64,000 bases of DNA from Salminus brasiliensis (GCF_030463535.1 NC_132883.1:34548741-34612740); one strand, 5' to 3'. Positions 22,901-35,710 are shown, counted from the first letter of the stretch. Numbers and translations: made by a program. The notes: generated by a model not told the origin, from the sequence alone.

Positions 22901-25900
22901 TATATATAAACTCTATTAAATTCTGTTATAACTGTTACATTTACCCTATGTTCCCTTTTTATTTTTGGTTACTTTAGATGTCCACTAGATGTTCTGTGCA
23001 CATATCATTTTAAGAACATAACATCATTAGTGATATGAATAATAATAAATTAAATCTGACACTAACATATTATTATTTCCCAAATCCAGATGTCCCTTTG
23101 AATGTCAGAGGTCCCGAGCGTCTCTGAGATCTTTATGATCAGTTATGGGGATGTTTTTATGACATTAAACATTCCAGCAGCGGGACAGAAAGGGGCTGGG
23201 TTTCCCGAAAGCATCTTGGTATGAAGATGATTCTAAAATGGTCAAGCATCACACAAATATTCGTTCTACCAGTTAAGGATGCTTTCGAGTAACTGGTTCT
23301 CTTTTTTTCTATCCATTGGTTTATTCCTCTGCCTGCTGTACTTGTGACTTTTCTCCTGGCAAACAATGGGTTAGGGTCTTATACAGGAGTCGTATTTATT
23401 TATGTGGCCAATCAGAGACCAGAGCACATATAGAGTGCTGGATTTGTACCGGTTTGTGTCAGTGATGTCATTAATAATAAAATATGAATCTGATTTTAGA
23501 CCCTAGCTGTATGAATACAGTCCCAGGGGCTAGTCTCACAAAGCAACTTAAACTGGCTTTCATCCAAGTTTCAGCTTTGAATGCAGCTGCAGTTGACATG
23601 TTTTACATAAATAGCTCAAACATTTTCTGTTGGCTTTGGTTTAGATGCTCAAACGTGTGTGTGTGTGTGTGTATATATATATGTGTGTGTATGTATGTAT
23701 GTATGTATGTATGATATATATATACGTATGGTGCATGTGAAAGTGTCTGACAGTTTGGGCAAAATTTTTAAAAACTCAAGGATTTCCACCAATTGTATAA
23801 TAAAGCATATTGGGTTAGGATGTGTAGAAGCACTTTTTATTGAGCTTAAGTCACAGGTATGTGTTTTCTCATTCCCAGAAATCATGCCTAGAAGGCCTTG
23901 AGGGTTTCTTACTGATGTTTGGTTTTTGAAAAAAGGATCATAAACAAGGTTTTCTACTGCTTTCACAAGTAGAAAGAAAAGTATCTAGAAATGTTTAGAG
24001 GAACACTACAATCACTGCGTCAGGGTTTACTGAATTAAGGAGTTTGTTTTCTCTGCTATGCATTATGAATATTAACTCCACTAGGCAACATTTGTCATGT
24101 GATTGATGCTGGATTAGACCTAAAACCACACTAAAGAATTAATTAATGGTAAATCACTGCAATTCACTCACAAGACCAGTTGTAATTAAATGAAACCGAG
24201 TCAAATTCTCTGGATGTCCAGATATGTTTTGTGACTCTCACACATTAGGTTGGGCTTTATTTACTGTAGTCTCTGCATCCCTCAGTATTTTGAAATGGAG
24301 CTGCACTTGTAGACACTTGAGATCAAAAGAGGTTCATTCTTTATCCAAACACTTCAGATATTTGGCTCCTTAGGAATGGGGGTCTTTGCTGGTGTTTATA
24401 TACAGAATTCAGATGATGTTGGGCTGCATTTTATTTTTATGGGTTTCCATCAATATTAAGACCAGTTATGAAAGAACCTGGAAGAGTAGTATTGAGGACA
24501 GTTTGCCTTTAGTGTCATGATTGTTGTGTGTTTGGTGTGTTGATTTTTTTTTATTTTATTTTTTATGAAACCTTTTGGGTTGCATATGGTGCTTTCATTA
24601 TCTATGTAGTTATACAAAGTACCGATGGATGGTTCTCAAATTCAGTAATCCATCTGTGAAGGTTCCTGATTTCCATGATGGTATGTACTGTTATTGGTGT
24701 TAAATGTTTTTGGCAAAGCAGAAAGGTCATTGATTTAAAAATGGAAAAAGATGCATAGCGCAACACAGGTGGAAGAAAATTTTTTGCAAGGATGGATTTC
24801 TCAGTTTATCTTAAACCTAAAGCCAAGCCTGAGGAGCTGAGGAACAGTCCTATTTAACAGTCCTCAGCTTTGAGCTAAAGTTGCCTGGCTGACTGATAAA
24901 TCTTGCTTTGTGAAATATTCCCAAGGTCTCCTTGCATTTGTTTGCTGCAACTTCCAGGATGTTCCACAGCTCTCTGGTTTGCGGGAAACGTGTGAAACTG
25001 TCACTGGCAGTGCATATTTGGACTTGCTCTAGAGTCACTTGGAATTGTCAGTTCAGCACTGCACCTAATAAATACAGCAGTATGTAGTAAACGGCATGTT
25101 TATATAAATATTTAATTGCCCTGAGAAAACAGTCATTTACTCTGCCATTGAGGATGTCTGTAGTACAAGCTTGAGAAAGTGGTTCATTACTATAGGAAGA
25201 CTACTGTTAGTTGCTGCATCTTGTGCAAGTAGTGTAAACTGGGGGAAGGTGGTCCTTATACGATTTAGTCTCCTCTTTAAATGATTGCACCACTTCTAAT
25301 CTGAACACATTTACTGCATGGTGGTAGAGCTGTGGTTTAGTCCTCAAGAAACAAAATAAGATGGGGGTACAGGCCCTACACGTAAAGGTACCTTTACAAG
25401 TAAAGGTGCTTTACAAGTCAAAGAAAGTGGTGACCAAGAGCTCTCGGTCAGTAATGGAAAACTACAGTCTTAGGCTGCTGAATTTCTCCTTGCTAAGTGT
25501 CTTGTGTGTTATGTTCCACTTTGCTCCAGTGTTGAATTCTAAACAGATAAAAGGAACTTACCTCTGTTTGAACCATTGAAACATCGTCCAAGTGTCTTCT
25601 GAAAGACAATTTTCCCCTTGTGTCGGAGGTCGTAGAGGTCAGGATGGGGGTTGGAGGCAACCCTGAGTAGAAGCATCCTCTCAACGCAGTCACTGCTGCT
25701 TGGATCCATTCTCCAGCCAGTTACACATGTCCCTTAAAATGCCCCAAAGTTCCTTCTGGTGTCTGGCTTCATCGAGCAGCCTCCCCACCAAACTGAGCTT
25801 GAGCCCGGAAGTTTGCGACAGGAACAGGCTGCACTGTGAGCTTTGATCCAGCTCAGATATCCATCAGGACATGCAGAGGCTTTTAAAATGCCAGATAAAC

Positions 25901-28900
25901 AAAGAAAAGTGTACAGAGCTGTGGAAGACCTCCATCCATGGTGTGCGACCAGCCGTGGCTCTGCTGATCATGTGCAACACGAGTTCTAGAAGGTTCTTGT
26001 GGGAGAAAGAAGAAGGCGGCGGCGGTGGAGGAGTGGGAAGGAGAGTAAGTCCCGAAGGTCTTGCTGTTCTCCTCAGAGAGCAAGGAGAGGGGGAAAAGTG
26101 GTGCGTTATAGATTGTATGCTTTCTCTGAGCGGCACCTGTAAGAAAAAGTTGCTGGAGCTGTCAGAGTGACAAAAGAAAGAACAGAATTCCTCATGTTTT
26201 CTTGGCTTGGATCTGAGCTGTAAGGTGAAGACTCTTCTCTGTGCAGGGGTTGTCGGTGTGTAAAGCTCTGATTTGAATATACGGTCACAAAATCTGAGGC
26301 AGAGTGATGTTTATAAACTGTAATGTGATAAGGATTTAGAAGTACAATTTACAGTAATTATAATTGATATTCCCTCTTTTCTCTCTCAGTGGGTATCTAC
26401 AGCATCTGGTTCTATGACAAAGCTGACTGCCAGCGCATAGCACAGCTGATGGTACAGTAAGTATCGAATGAATGTGAATTACAGAGTCTGAAACCTAACC
26501 CAGACTTTTTTTACTAGGTCAAATGTAATGTGCATTGCTGCATGACAATATGCGCTGGCTAAAAGCAACGTGTCCTCTGGTGATCGGTCACTGAGGAACC
26601 CGCACGGGAGCCTAGCAACAGGTTGAGCTTGTTGCCATGGGTGCATGTTACCATAGCGACCAGGTTACTTTCACATGTGTCATCTGGGTGTATTGAGGCA
26701 CAGGCACCTATGCAGTTTGGACAAATAAAGCCACATATGAATAAATTGGATTCTGCAGTGCTTTACAGTTGGTAATTATACTCCAGTAAATATACTGTGA
26801 TCATCGCAAGTGGTCAGCTTTCTGACACCATGATAAGAGTGTTGGAAGTAGGCTATGAACAGTTAAGTTAGCGGCTAAAACCAGATAAGTTAGCGGTAGA
26901 TACGATTCTTGTAGTAAAATTGGTCTATAGGTAGCGGTTGTACAGATTTAGCAGTACCTGGTTGGAGATAGCACCTTTATATATTTATAGGTGTCGTTTT
27001 TTGCTGATGACCTCAGATGATGACTGAATATCTGAGGGTGGGGGGGAAAAAAAAAGTTTGATCCAGTTTAGACCTTTAGTTTTATTTTATTTATTTTTTT
27101 TATTATTACTTTGTGTGTCATTTTCGAGTCACAAATGTCTGCTCGGTTCTGTGGCACCGAGAAGGCTTGTACAGATATTCATCTACAATGTGCTACTGCC
27201 CTCTAGTGGTGGAAATCTGCACTATTTATGCCAGTGTTTGTGTTGCACTGCTTCTTCTTCAAGCGTGTTCTTTCTTACTGTGATTTAGAATAGTAAAGCA
27301 GGAAGCACTGCGAGCTCAGCAGGCATCCCCAGGTCGAGGCAGAACAAATGGTTGTGTGGAGACCAGACCATTGGATATACTAGAACTGCTGAGCAAGGCC
27401 AAGGAAGAGTACAACAGGGTAGGTAGTCTTTTTGTCTCTAGTTTTTTAAACTCATACTTGCTCATTTGTTTGTTTGTATAATAATATTAATATTTAATGT
27501 AATGTGCATGTGCGTGCATAGAGTCAGTCTAATGAGACTGATCTTCAGGAAAATTCGGATGTGGCTCAGACTCCAGACCCAATTAAAGTAGAGACCTCAA
27601 AGCCTGCCGTTACTGCTGCTCAACAGGAAAAGGTACATTAACCATTTTTTTTTTTTTTTTACTTGTACAATACCATAATGATAATTGAAAAAATAATTAA
27701 ATCAGTTTCTCATCTCAACAGGCAATGTGTGACTAGTACTTTGACTGACAATTTTTAACTACATTTATGTAATTATAAAAATAAAAACTTAACTGTAAAC
27801 TGCATGGATGCATGGAATCATACATTCTTTTCGGATGCCAATATCCATTTCCATACATATCTACTGTTGAAAAAATAACTTAATAATTAAAATAAATCCG
27901 TTTGTAGACATCCCTTCCTGTTATTAGTAAATTAAGCTTTATTAAGGTGCTCCATTCCTGACGCAGATGTTCTTACATGCATGCCCCTTATAAAACGCTG
28001 TAGAAAAGCCCTAACCAATAGAGTGGGACACACTGGAGAAGCTGCACATCACCATGCTCAGTGCTATGCATCAGATGGAGGGATTTATAACCACATTTTA
28101 CTGTAGACCTCTATTCTCTGGCATGATGGAGTGCTAGCCAATAGTTTAGGATGATCTCACTAAAACATGTGGCTGAATGCCAAAAAAAATCCTCAATGCA
28201 ATTGGAAAGCCTTTTCAGAAGAAATACACTTACTGCAGCAGAGGAGGTGGGGGGTGCATCAACTGTATTTTTGAAACCATTGATTTTTGGAAGAAACATT
28301 GGATGGACATGTCCACAAAATTAGTTCCTGCAGGGTATGTTTATGCATGCCATATCCAAACTGAATGAACAAATGAAGTGAGTAGCAGTTCATGCTACAC
28401 AGTCCCACTACATTTCATTCACTGCTTACCATGTTAGCATTTATCTCTTATCTGTCCCTTTAACTCTCTTATCTGTCCCTCTTCTGTGTGTGCAGCCCAC
28501 CCACAGTGTAGTGAAGCAGATCACAGTAGAGGAACTGTTTGGCAGCTCTTTACCCAAAGAGCCAGCACCTCCAGTTCCACCTTGCCACAACCCTTCTGAG
28601 CCCACCTCAGGTGAAAGCTTCCTCCGGGGCCTGGCTTACGCCCCTCCTCCCCTCCCCCTGGAGCCTCTCCTCACTCCTCGTCTCACAGCCGATCCTGGAG
28701 GCCCAGGTCTGGTACCTCTCCTCCAGGCTGGTTGCTCCAGGGACCCCCAGCACAGTGTTTCCCCAAGACTAATGGCCCAGAGTGGTGCAGAGAATGTTCC
28801 AGCCCTCGGAGGGCCCCGAGGTCAGACTGGTCCTCCGGCTGCACCTCAGTATATGAACCCTCTTAAAGGGGACGGGCATGGAATTCCCAAGCCAGCCCCA

Positions 28901-30967
28901 GGGTCTGGCTTCATGCCCAGCGCACTAGTCACACCACAGAGTTTCAGGGAGCCCACACCTAAAGCTCCAACTGTCTTCACCAGCAAGAGCACAGCATCTG
29001 CACAGGTAAGGGCTTTGCCGACAGCCTTCGTTATACTGTTTCTGAGGACGATTGATCATTGACATTCTCTCTCTGTCTTTGTCTCTCTTGTTGTCTCTGA
29101 CGCAGCCTAAAGAAGCAGATACTTTTGCACAGCCTCAGGCCCAGAGTCTTGGCAAACCCATACCTGTAAGTCCCTGTGCTTTAACTAAAACACAATTTAC
29201 CAGTCCAACTCAAAATGAAATGAGGGATATAATATAATTAAATTATATATAACAAAAACATTTACATATCATTTTATTAAAATGAAAACTGGTGTTTCTA
29301 GTTTATTGTAACTAACAAGGTGATTCTTAAGAGTGTAATAGTACAAGATTCAGGTATCAAACATTGAACAGACTGGAGCCAATGACTCCAGCCACACAAA
29401 TAAAGATGCTTTAAAAGGTTCTCTGAGGACCATGTTTGACTCCATAAAAAGATCTTTGTATGCAAAAGAACATTCTGTAGCATCTTTACCTTAACAGATA
29501 CAAAATCAAGTTGATGCTCCACTGACTTGTAATGGGGAAAATGGCGCCTCTATCGTTGCTGACTGCACTATGTAACTGGTGAGGTTCGGCAGCGCTTGTG
29601 GGAACTTCGTAACCCCTGTAAAATCTAGTAATATTACTCCACCATGTCAGTCCACATGATTCTTTTGCATTCAGCGACTGTGTCTCAGCTTGTCTAGAAA
29701 TGCATGTGAAGAGTGTCATTTGTTAGGGGCTCAAAGCCCAAATTACCCTTGACTGTAGGGAGAGCCAATGGGCAAGGAATACCAATTCTAGCATAATGCT
29801 GCTTTAAAGGTTTATCACACATCTCTATTACAAACATAATAGTAAGTTAGGGAATTGTTTAATTTCTCTTATATTTGAGCTGTATGCCCAGAACACTAAA
29901 CTGCAAATTAACTGCAACTGCAAATTAATTCCTAATTGCTAATGTTTTTTTGTTTTGTTTTGTTTGTCCTTTTTTAACGCAAAGAAGACGGGGTTAGTAG
30001 TGCCAGGATTGGAGCCCTCTTTCTTGCTTTCTCCCAGTGCATTCCAGCAATCTGCTGCAAAAGTAACTGAGCTTCAGAGAAACCCTGCCTCTCCACCATC
30101 CCCACCCAACACTCTGGGGAGCGGGGACTTGCCATCAGCATTGTACAACAAGACGCAGCTGCAGGATGTTCTGATACATTTGATAAAGGTACACACAGAG
30201 GTTTATTTTTTGGTGTAAAGGCCACCCACAGTGTGGTACAATAGATCAGCGCCTAACAAACTGTGTCTTTTTGCCTGACTGCTGAACAGTGGATTAAGCC
30301 TCTGTAATTAATCATATTTACTGCAAAATGAGTTTCCAAAAACCCATTAAGAGCTGAGATGACTAAACGGATCAAATTCCATCACACTGAATTGTATTTA
30401 TTTGTTTGTGTAGTCCTATTTAGGGATTCAAATTTATTTTATATTTAATTATTTTTGATTTACCTCATAGTAGGTGGACAGTTTAGCAGCTGTTTTACTA
30501 CAAAAGCATATGATTAGCTACCAGTGCAGGATTGTGTCTGGAGACACAGACTTTTTAAAGCCCATGTATTTAATTAATCCTGTGTTGTGTCATGGATCTA
30601 TAACTTTTCGTAAGTTAGGTATTTAGTCCCCTTTTTGGAATTTGCCTTGGTATTTATTCCCATAAATGGTGTTTAGGGGAAGAGGTTACTAGTTAACATG
30701 GTATAAGATGGCATCTCGCATAAAGAGTTTGTCTTGTGGATGTTACACTTTTACACTAAAGACTTTGTTACTTGATGAAGAATTAATGTTTGTTGACCAG
30801 CTCATGACCCTGTGTTGAGATTACTTTGTCTTAGCCAGAAAGAAAAATCAATTTATAGAATTCTTTCCCCATTTCGTCTCTTTCAGAACGATGCCCGTTT
30901 TCTCACTGCAATCCATGAGGCGTACTTGCAGAGCCTCTCCAAAGACCTCACCAATGTAAAGCTATAG
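19428..30967 (+). CDS. dcp1a: mRNA-decapping enzyme 1A (Dcp1a), complete
   Basis: Cofactor of the Dcp2 decapping enzyme in cytoplasmic P-bodies; promotes 5' cap removal during mRNA decay. Exons: 19428-19562, 20457-20497, 20631-20758, 26390-26456, 27289-27418, 27522-27632, 28496-29005, 29106-29165, 29985-30188, 30887-30967; all phases join, giving 488 aa (human about 580). Residues 1 to about 130 form the EVH1 domain (MSLAALQHYDPYINKLL, EGTLFVYARSASP, PFLLYRNASLGIYSIWFYDK). A proline-rich linker follows, with the short motif VEELFGSSLPKE at about 215-226 typical of DCP1A. The last about 40 residues (LQDVLIHLIKNDARF... ending NVKL) are the trimerisation region. The start at 19428 has A at -3 and G at +4 and matches the family; the frame is open further upstream to 19236 but that part is not conserved. 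Motif I, the C-terminus and the position beside cacna1d and tkt favour dcp1a over dcp1b. Confidence 0.95.
19563..20456 (+). other. dcp1a: dcp1a intron 1 with compound microsatellite
   Basis: 894 bp, donor GTAAGC, acceptor TTTTACAG. It contains a compound repeat at 19868-19955: (CA)n, then GACA units, then (CA)n, then alternating CG. Otherwise nothing recognisable. Confidence 0.75.
19868..19955 (+). repeat. Compound (CA)(GACA)(CA)(CG) microsatellite, dcp1a intron 1
   Basis: CA units, then about nine GACA units, then CA, ending in alternating CG. Confidence 0.9.
21095..21260 (+). mobile_element. Degraded tRNA-derived SINE in dcp1a intron 3
   Basis: Phrases GACTGGGGTTTAATTCTCC (worn B box) and GAGTCCTTGGGCAAAAC parallel GACTGGGGTTCAATTCCC and GAGTCTTTGGGCAAGAC of the SINE at 52243-52456. 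The A box is not recognisable and the LINE-type tail is missing. Confidence 0.55.
22323..22750 (+). repeat. Duplicated segment, copy 1, dcp1a intron 3
   Basis: Colinear with 24788-25260: both start AAGGATGGATTT, share CAGTCCTCAGCTTTGAGCT, AGAGTCACTTGGAATTGTCA, TATAAATATTTAATTG, and GTACAAGCTTG. Indels separate the blocks. Not a recognised transposon. Confidence 0.8.
24788..25260 (+). repeat. Duplicated segment, copy 2, dcp1a intron 3
   Basis: See the blocks named for 22323-22750; this copy has an extra piece of about 40-50 bp in its first half (around TTCCAGGATGTTCCACAGC). Same orientation, about 2.46 kb downstream. Confidence 0.8.
26457..28495 (+). other. dcp1a: dcp1a introns 4, 5 and 6 (around exons 5 and 6)
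   Basis: Intron 4 is 26457-27288, intron 5 is 27419-27521 (103 bp) and intron 6 is 27633-28495. All have GT-AG ends (GTAAGT, GTAGGT, GTACAT donors). Apart from poly-T/poly-A runs I see no repeats or genes in them. Confidence 0.75.
29166..29984 (+). other. dcp1a: dcp1a intron 8, ending in a tandem NAGNAG-type acceptor
   Basis: 819 bp, donor GTAAGT. The acceptor is preceded by CTTTTTTAACGC and reads AAAG then AAG, so AG dinucleotides fall at 29983-29984 and 29986-29987. Either gives an in-frame product, with or without one lysine. No other feature seen. Confidence 0.65.
30189..30886 (+). other. dcp1a: dcp1a intron 9, carrying one copy of a duplicated segment
   Basis: 698 bp, donor GTACAC, acceptor CTCTTTCAG. 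The part at about 30477-30605 resembles 31926-32042 in the 3' UTR (shared phrases GACAGTTTAGCAG and CTGTCTGGAGA/TGTCTGGAGA). Confidence 0.6.
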
Positions 30968-32790
30968 CCATCAACCAAGAACTCAAGGACTTTTATCAGC
31001 CCCCTGGACTCCGCTCAGGAGGCCTGACTCTGCTTATAAGGCAACCGTAAACTAGATGGCATTTAGGACAGAAAACACCACTATTACCAGACTAGCTGCG
31101 CCGGGTCCCTTTTGCTGTATCTTGGTCACCGGGTGGCACATCTAAAGGCACACACCACTGCTTTCAATCAGCACTGCTCAGAAAGAATTACAAGCCTCTG
31201 GAATGTTGTTGTATAACCGCAGTGACTGCTTCTGTTGACCCACCACTGAGCCACAACGAATGGTCACCAATTATTATATGCAAATGTAGTTTCTGCTAAA
31301 ATTGTGGGAAATCGCCTCTCTAATTTTTGTTTTTCTATATTTTGTTTGTCTTCCCTCAAGTCTTATGCTGTCCATCTTAGAACTGTCTTTTTATTCTTTA
31401 TGGTTCAGTGTTAATCATCTCCTGCAGCACATCGCCATGTCAATCATTCCATCATTGCATCACCTGTCTCCCCTTTCTCTCTCCTCCTCACTTTGTCCAC
31501 TGGCGATTCCTGAGGTTGTGAAAGTGTGCAATACTGGCAACTCTCACAAGATGTTGCTCTTTAGATTTTAATGACTGCTGTTCATTTGGACGAGGGAGTG
31601 TCCTTAAACCTGATTGAAGTGCATGGGCCCAGATATGGATATGTTAATGGTATTTCTGCTTTTTTTGGTTTGGTTTGTTTTTGGTAAAGGATTACAGTTA
31701 AACACCTGACCTGAGGTTTTGCAGTATTATTTACTGCAATAAGCTTTACTGGTTATTTGCACTGGACAATACAAGTACAATTCATTTAACCTTCATACAA
31801 ATTCAAGTCTATAAATTGGGCATAATGAGCTATGGAATGCCTTTGCACTTTGTTGTGCGTCAATCATTTATTTATATGGGTTGTCAATAATAATTTCAGT
31901 TAAACAGGATTAAGAATAAAATCGACAGTTTAGCAGTTGCTTCACGACAGCATGCCAGTGCAAGGTTCTGTCTGGAGATTAAACTAACTTTTAAAGCACC
32001 TGTATACAATGTATTCTGTATCATGGGTTTATAACCTTTTAATAAGGAATTGATTGCGAAATGGATAGTTCAAGGTGTACAGCAAGCATATCTGCACTTG
32101 GATATCATATCACCATTTTGGTATAATATGTTTTTCTATAGTAAAGTGCCATGTTAAATGCTTCCACTATGTGGTGCATATCTTTATGGGTTGGCCTTGC
32201 TAAGTCTTGGTATCACTGTCTGTGTTGTATGTCCACACATAGAGCTTGTGATTTTAAGAAAGACTATAGAGGTATTACAAGACTTTCTTTCTGTATGCAT
32301 GATGTTTGTTGGTGGATTTGTCTTTTTTGCGTCAGTGGTTATAATTTCATTTTGTTTGTTTTTTAATTTTTTTTTTATTATTATTATTATTATTTTTTTT
32401 TTTTTTTTGGACTACTTGGAAAACCAGATATCTAGGATAATTGAACCATTAGTAGCTTTAAAACCTCAGTAGCATTTTCTTTATCGAGTCCTACAGTGGT
32501 ATAAAAAGCACTGTTACAGCATTTGGTTTCTTTGTCTGATCTTTTTTTTGTTTTGTTTTTTTTCCCTCCCCCCTCTTCTTGTGCAGTTTACAAACATGTT
32601 TCAGGCGCCTTAGAAGAGCATTATTAAATATATGCTAAATATGAGGGCAAGTGCTATGCCATGTCCACAAGTAAGCAGAGTATAAAACTGATCATTAAAT
32701 TACCATCATTATTTTTTTAAGATCATGGTCCTGATGGGTATGTCTACCTAATTTAATGCTAAATAAAACTGTTACGTCTCCAGATCTCCT
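30968..32790 (+). other. dcp1a: dcp1a 3' UTR
   Basis: From the stop codon TAG at 30965-30967 to a probable cleavage site shortly after AATAAA at 32762-32767, which is followed by GT-rich sequence (GGTCTGTGTTGTGTTGTG) typical of a downstream element. A proximal AATAAA occurs near 31915. The region includes long T-runs at 32370-32408 and a degenerate copy of an intron 9 segment. Open frames at 31302-31571 and 32151-32472 are AT-rich and not conserved. Confidence 0.6.
32762..32767 (+). promoter_or_regulatory. dcp1a: Polyadenylation signal AATAAA of dcp1a
   Basis: Canonical hexamer about 1.8 kb after the stop codon, with a GT-rich stretch 20-50 nt downstream. Confidence 0.6.
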
Positions 32791-35460
32791 GGTCTGTGTT
32801 GTGTTGTGTTCTGCAGGCCCTATTATGATCACCCTGTCTGCACTGTCACTCGATGACTTCGTGTAGGTGGGCAAGTCCTATAAGTTTAAGTATTTCTTGG
32901 TTGTGATAATGAACTGATTGTCTTGCCACTCATAGTGCATTTTCAAATCTGCAGCATTGCAAACAAATTAATACTTGTGATAGAAATAATTTAAATAAAC
33001 TGGCCTGAAGTTGTGTATTTGTAATTTGAATCAAGCCATTAATGTGCAAACGTGGATGTTTGGATGTTCATCCAAAGTATAATCACTTTAGACGAGGCAA
33101 AAGTTATGTAATTAGTTATGTAATTATAATAATCCTAATTTAGTTTTTTTGTTGCCCATGATTAGCATATGTTGAGTGATTTTAATGTTTTGCCATAGTA
33201 TTATTTGGTATTTAGCATGGTGGTTGGCACATGACACTGTGGTGGTGTGAGCAGAGGTAAATGTTTCCTATTATTCAGGTTTCATATTTTTTTGCCTAGT
33301 ATTTGTACTTCAGTGGCACTACAAATGTACTTGAGCATGTTACACTTAAGACAACGCTCAGGTTTTGAACTGATCTGATATTCTGATTCATTTGGCCACC
33401 AGATGGCAATCCAACAGGGTTGACGCCATGTACAAAGCAAAAATTCCATAGATTGCAGAAAAGAAGTGTGACGCATGACAGTTTTTTCATAGTTTCGCTT
33501 ATATATAATTGTGTTTTGGAAGGTTACATAAACTCACCATGATCAAAATTATACATACAGTTAGGGGTGTGGCCACGAGTGGCACAGGGTGGCAAAAAAA
33601 CAAGTCTTGCAACCCCAATTAAAGTTCTAAGATTTAAATGACAAATTTAATTAAATGATTATATTTATGTTTCAGCTACATTTTTATGAATTACCACTAT
33701 TCTTAGAAAAAAAAACTATGCCTAAGCATTTTAATCTAACACTTATTCGGATTGGATCATAGTGCATTCCTCTTATTGGCTCAGCAAGAATTTTTTCTGC
33801 AAAATTATTGGTTGAGAAAAAAGGCTGAAGCAATGGGAAGAAACCTGACCACAAATCCTTTTAAGTTAATCAATCTGTATGTGTAAACATGTCTCTATGC
33901 TGTGAAGTATGAAAAATATTAATTAGGACAAAAAAGACAAGTGTAGTCTTTTTAATTTTAGTCTTTGTGTAGTGTAGTCTTTCTAAATTTTCCATGTTAT
34001 TTTTTAAATACTGAATAAGATTAAATTCAGTTTGTGAGAAACAGTAAAAGAAAAAAAGTGCTTGGGATCATTGTCCTGTTGCATGACCCAATTTCTGGCA
34101 AGCTTTAGCTGTTGTACAGATGGCCTCACATTTTACTCTTGAATATTTTGGTATACAGAAGAATTCATATTTGATTCAGTGTCTCCTGTCCAGGTCCTGT
34201 TGCTGCAAAACAAGCCTAAATCATCACCCCTCCACCACTGTGCTTGACTCTACTGATTCTGCTGTATTTGATCTTACCAAATGTGGTGCTGTGCAGTATG
34301 ACCAGACATCTCCACTTTGGTCTCATCTATCCAATAGATGTTGTTTCAGACGTCTTGTCCGAGATGTAACTGTTTTATGTTTTTTTAAATTTCTCTGAGT
34401 TTTGCGCAGTCTGATTTTGGGGTGACGTTGCTTGGACATCCACTCCTGGGAAGACTGGCAACTTTCTATAATGTTTTCCACTTGTAAGTAATCATTCTCA
34501 CTGTAGGATGATGGAAAGTTTCACAAATGGCCTTTTAACACTTCGAGGTGGTCACACTTGCTGATGATCAGTTAATCAAGGGCATAGAAGCAGTAAGGGT
34601 GTACTTAATTTTAACACAATGGCTCTGCATTTTGGCCTAGTTATAAATAACATGATGGAATCTACTCTGTGTTGTTCATGTGGGTGTACACACAGAAAAT
34701 GGTCCATGTGCCTTTACTCCCCCCCCCCCCTTAACTGTGCTTCACAGGCTTTTAATCTTGAATTCAGCGTTGTACAGGCTAAACAGGTACCAATACTAAG
34801 CACCTCACATTTTCTTCCCCATCTACAACATATTTATGGAGGGGGGGGAATTGGTATATGTCACAATTTATCTCAGCATCCTGTTTCAGCAAAGGGTTTA
34901 TACCTTAAACAATAAACAGCACTTCAATGATAAATATTGGGACTGGCGTCAGTCCAAGTCATTTACACAGATAAGGAGTGGCTCTGCAGTCACAGTGCAC
35001 TAAACTATACTGAGAATAAATGGAAATGTAACTGACCTGCTTCCAAACATAATATTTATGTAAATGAATATGATTATATCATGAAATTAATCTAATAAGC
35101 ATGTTTACACAGGCAGAGGTGATCTTTAAAAAGTGCAGTCAGATGGTTGTGCCCCCTTGCCCTCAAGAGTCAATCAGAGGATTGAACTATGATTATTTTA
35201 GGATGTTTGTTAAAACACACATTGAGTTTTGAGGAAGAGAAGGGTTCATCCAAAATAAATCCACAATTATAAGCAACATAATTGTTACATTTTTGTTGTT
35301 ATTAATAACTGTCTTAACACTACAGGTGTAGTAGTCGCCTACACAGTGGCTTATTGAGTAGAAGTAGAAGGCCTCTGATGATGTTAATAGTGTATATAAA
35401 GTTAGTAAACATACTAGTATGCTCATACGAGGTAGCAGTCCCCGCCCCTCCTTCACTTTC
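32791..35460. other. Intergenic region between dcp1a and tkt
   Basis: About 2.7 kb, AT-rich. Contains a degraded Tc1-like transposase relic at about 34050-34600 (minus) and poly-C and poly-G runs (34721-34731; 34842-34849). No gene supported; short frames at 33282-33490 and 34619-34915 show no family resemblance. Confidence 0.7.
34050..34600 (-). mobile_element. Tc1/mariner transposase relic with internal deletion
   Basis: Read on the minus strand this gives fragments of a Tc1-type transposase in several frames: a CPSNVTPKSD-like segment (helix-turn-helix region), then W-I-DETKVEM (first catalytic aspartate), GGG-DD-like remains, then NWVMQQDNDPKH (second catalytic aspartate). Stops and frame changes break it throughout, and the part between the HTH region and DETK is missing. 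Non-functional. Confidence 0.75.
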
Positions 35461-35598
35461 AGTATCTCTCTCTCTCGCTCTCTCCCTCCCTGACCGTCCC
35501 TCTCTCTCTCGCTCTCTCCCTCCCTGACCGTCCCTCTCTCTCTCTCTCTCTCCCTCCCTGACCGTCCCTCTCTCTCTCTCTCTCTCCCTCCCTGACCG

Positions 35599-35652
<54 letters not shown>

Positions 35653-35659
35653 CCTGACC

Positions 35660-35710
<51 letters not shown>

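Larger units (their letters stand above)
20759..26389 (+). other. dcp1a: dcp1a intron 3, large, with an internal duplicated segment
   Basis: 5.6 kb, donor GTAAGT, acceptor in a TCTCTCTCAG context. It holds a degraded SINE near 21095-21260, two diverged direct copies of one segment (about 22323-22750 and 24788-25260), and a GT/GTAT/AT microsatellite (about 23655-23730). A purine-rich GGCGGCGGCGG run lies near 26013-26040. The open frames here are short and unrelated to known proteins. Confidence 0.75.

Noticed and set aside
31302..32472. Hydrophobic open frames of 71-104 codons downstream of dcp1a
   Set aside because: They are inside the inferred dcp1a 3' UTR, are T-rich, and have no family support.
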